NCBI GenBank assembly: GCA_943788055.1 | Contig: CALSOU010000011.1 | Span: 1 to 64,000, forward strand | Length of the DNA: 64,000 nucleotides | Reading direction: 5' to 3' | Source of the DNA: an uncultured Saprospiraceae bacterium | GTDB lineage: Bacteria; Bacteroidota; Bacteroidia; Chitinophagales; Saprospiraceae | In this document: positions 63,455-64,000 of the stretch, one piece after another | How the letters are laid out: every line of letters begins with the position of its first letter | How positions within the stretch are numbered: the stretch's first letter is position 1 | Made by a program: the position numbers and the translations under genes | The notes under the pieces: generated by a model | What the model was told of the DNA's origin: nothing | What the model saw: only the letters and a program-made list of their open reading frames with translations | Databases searched by the model: none

Positions 63455-64000
63455 TTATGTCCAAATCCTCGGTCTGATATTCAGATGGCGTTTTTCTTTG
63501 TATTCTGGTGATAAAAAAATGATGCCCATCATGTAGAGATCGATAGAAGCATTTACACGTTCATGTGCTTTAATCTTTTTCCAGGCTTTTTGCATACCCA
63601 GTGACCAATGGATATCATCCAATACAATGATGCCATCCTCATCTATTATCTTCAAACTCTGCAAGAAATAGTCAATTGTGGCTTGCTCACGATGATTTCC
63701 GTCAATAAATATAAAGTCTACCTTAGGACCACTTTGTATAAATTCAGGATATGTCTTATCAAAATTCCCTTCGATCAAATGAAGATTTTCAAAGCCCAAA
63801 CGAAGGTTTTGCAGCTTTATCAATTTAACAAAATGGGGATTTCCTTCAAAGCTCGTTACCGTATTTTTTGTTGATGTCGCAGCTAAATAGAAACTTGACA
63901 ATCCAAGTGAAGCACCTAATTCAACAATATTTTCGGCCTCGACCCATTCTATTAGTCGAAATAGCACTCTAAGCTGGTATGGCGAACTTAGTTGTTGTGA
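63455..64000 (-). CDS. Class I SAM-dependent methyltransferase, 5' truncated by the window edge
   Basis: The reverse frame is open from the right edge (SQQLSSPYQLRVLFRLIEW and on), so the start lies beyond base 64000. SAM loop VELGASLGLSSFYLA, then TSFEGNPHFVKLI and KVDFIFIDGNHREQATIDYF, the last two being typical of the Methyltransf_24/O-methyltransferase group, then GIIVLDDIHWSLGMQKAW. It probably methylates a small molecule or a sugar/lipid; substrate unknown. An apparent start at 63967 is an in-frame GTG and not the true one. Confidence 0.82.
   Translation of the reverse strand, partial: SQQLSSPYQLRVLFRLIEWVEAENIVELGASLGLSSFYLAATSTKNTVTSFEGNPHFVKLIKLQNLRLGFENLHLIEGNFDKTYPEFIQSGPKVDFIFIDGNHREQATIDYFLQSLKIIDEDGIIVLDDIHWSLGMQKAWKKIKAHERVNASIDLYMMGIIFLSPEYKEKRHLNIRPRIWT

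Overview
The window is about 63% AT and reads as a member of the Bacteroidota, most plausibly a free-living or particle-associated Saprospiria/Cytophaga-like lineage; the exact family is inference. The reasons are type IX secretion (T9SS) sorting domains of both kinds (two of type A, one CHU_C/type B) together with a PorT gene, Bacteroidota promoters (TTTG-N19-TAnnTTTG), a DUF5689 lipoprotein, a CarboxypepD-regulatory TonB receptor, a DUF5117-type metalloprotease, WbqC, YchF, MiaE and a ubiE-porT gene order.

Layout. 1-2340: a secreted GH5 cellulase with two CBM6-like modules and a T9SS tail, broken by about nine indels. 2.5-4.6 kb: an AlkB-like dioxygenase and an M24 peptidase, followed by a 3' scrap of glgC. 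5.0-13.3 kb: a giant cysteine-rich modular adhesin split by two frameshifts and ending in a CHU_C domain. 13.4-19.1 kb: Nudix hydrolase, RarA, acyl-CoA dehydrogenase, zinc metalloprotease. 19.2-20.9 kb: two nonsense-decayed genes (an outer-membrane barrel and an AlkD-like protein). 21-25 kb: WbqC, a family-2 glycosyltransferase, MiaE, a 44-aa membrane peptide, a PIF1-like helicase. 25.3-33.7 kb: an endonuclease/exonuclease/phosphatase, a TonB receptor, a DUF5689 lipoprotein and a T9SS-sorted phospholipase-D-fold protein, which together look like an extracellular phosphodiester or nucleic-acid scavenging locus. 33.7-38 kb: TrmN6, a small HTH protein, alanine dehydrogenase with one frameshift, an RluA-type synthase, a HipA relic. 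38-44 kb: SRP RNA with a textbook promoter, transaldolase/FSA, nucleoside phosphorylase, a BrkB relic, ArsC-like protein, a lipoprotein, LuxE-like ligase, a YitT relic. 44-50.4 kb: UbiA-like protein, M42 peptidase, PyrE, a pseudouridine synthase, YchF, AcpH, PorT, UbiE. 50.7-64 kb: GyrA, a TPR protein, an AI-2E transporter relic, secreted and membrane proteins of unknown role, a TPR lipoprotein, Fmt, a large VCBS/ASPIC-UnbV lipoprotein, and a methyltransferase running off the right edge.

The most striking overall signal is gene decay. Five genes (barrel, AlkD-like, HipA, BrkB, YitT), and probably a sixth (AI-2E transporter), carry in-frame stops inside otherwise recognisable frames. TAA, TAG and TGA are all used, so this is not a reassigned codon. 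Core genes such as gyrA, rarA, ychF, fmt and pyrE are clean. GH5, the adhesin and ald show indels only, several at homopolymers, so those could be sequencing errors. The best candidate for an under-described functional system is the locus at 25.3-33.7 kb. All assignments are from reading the sequence; no database search was run.
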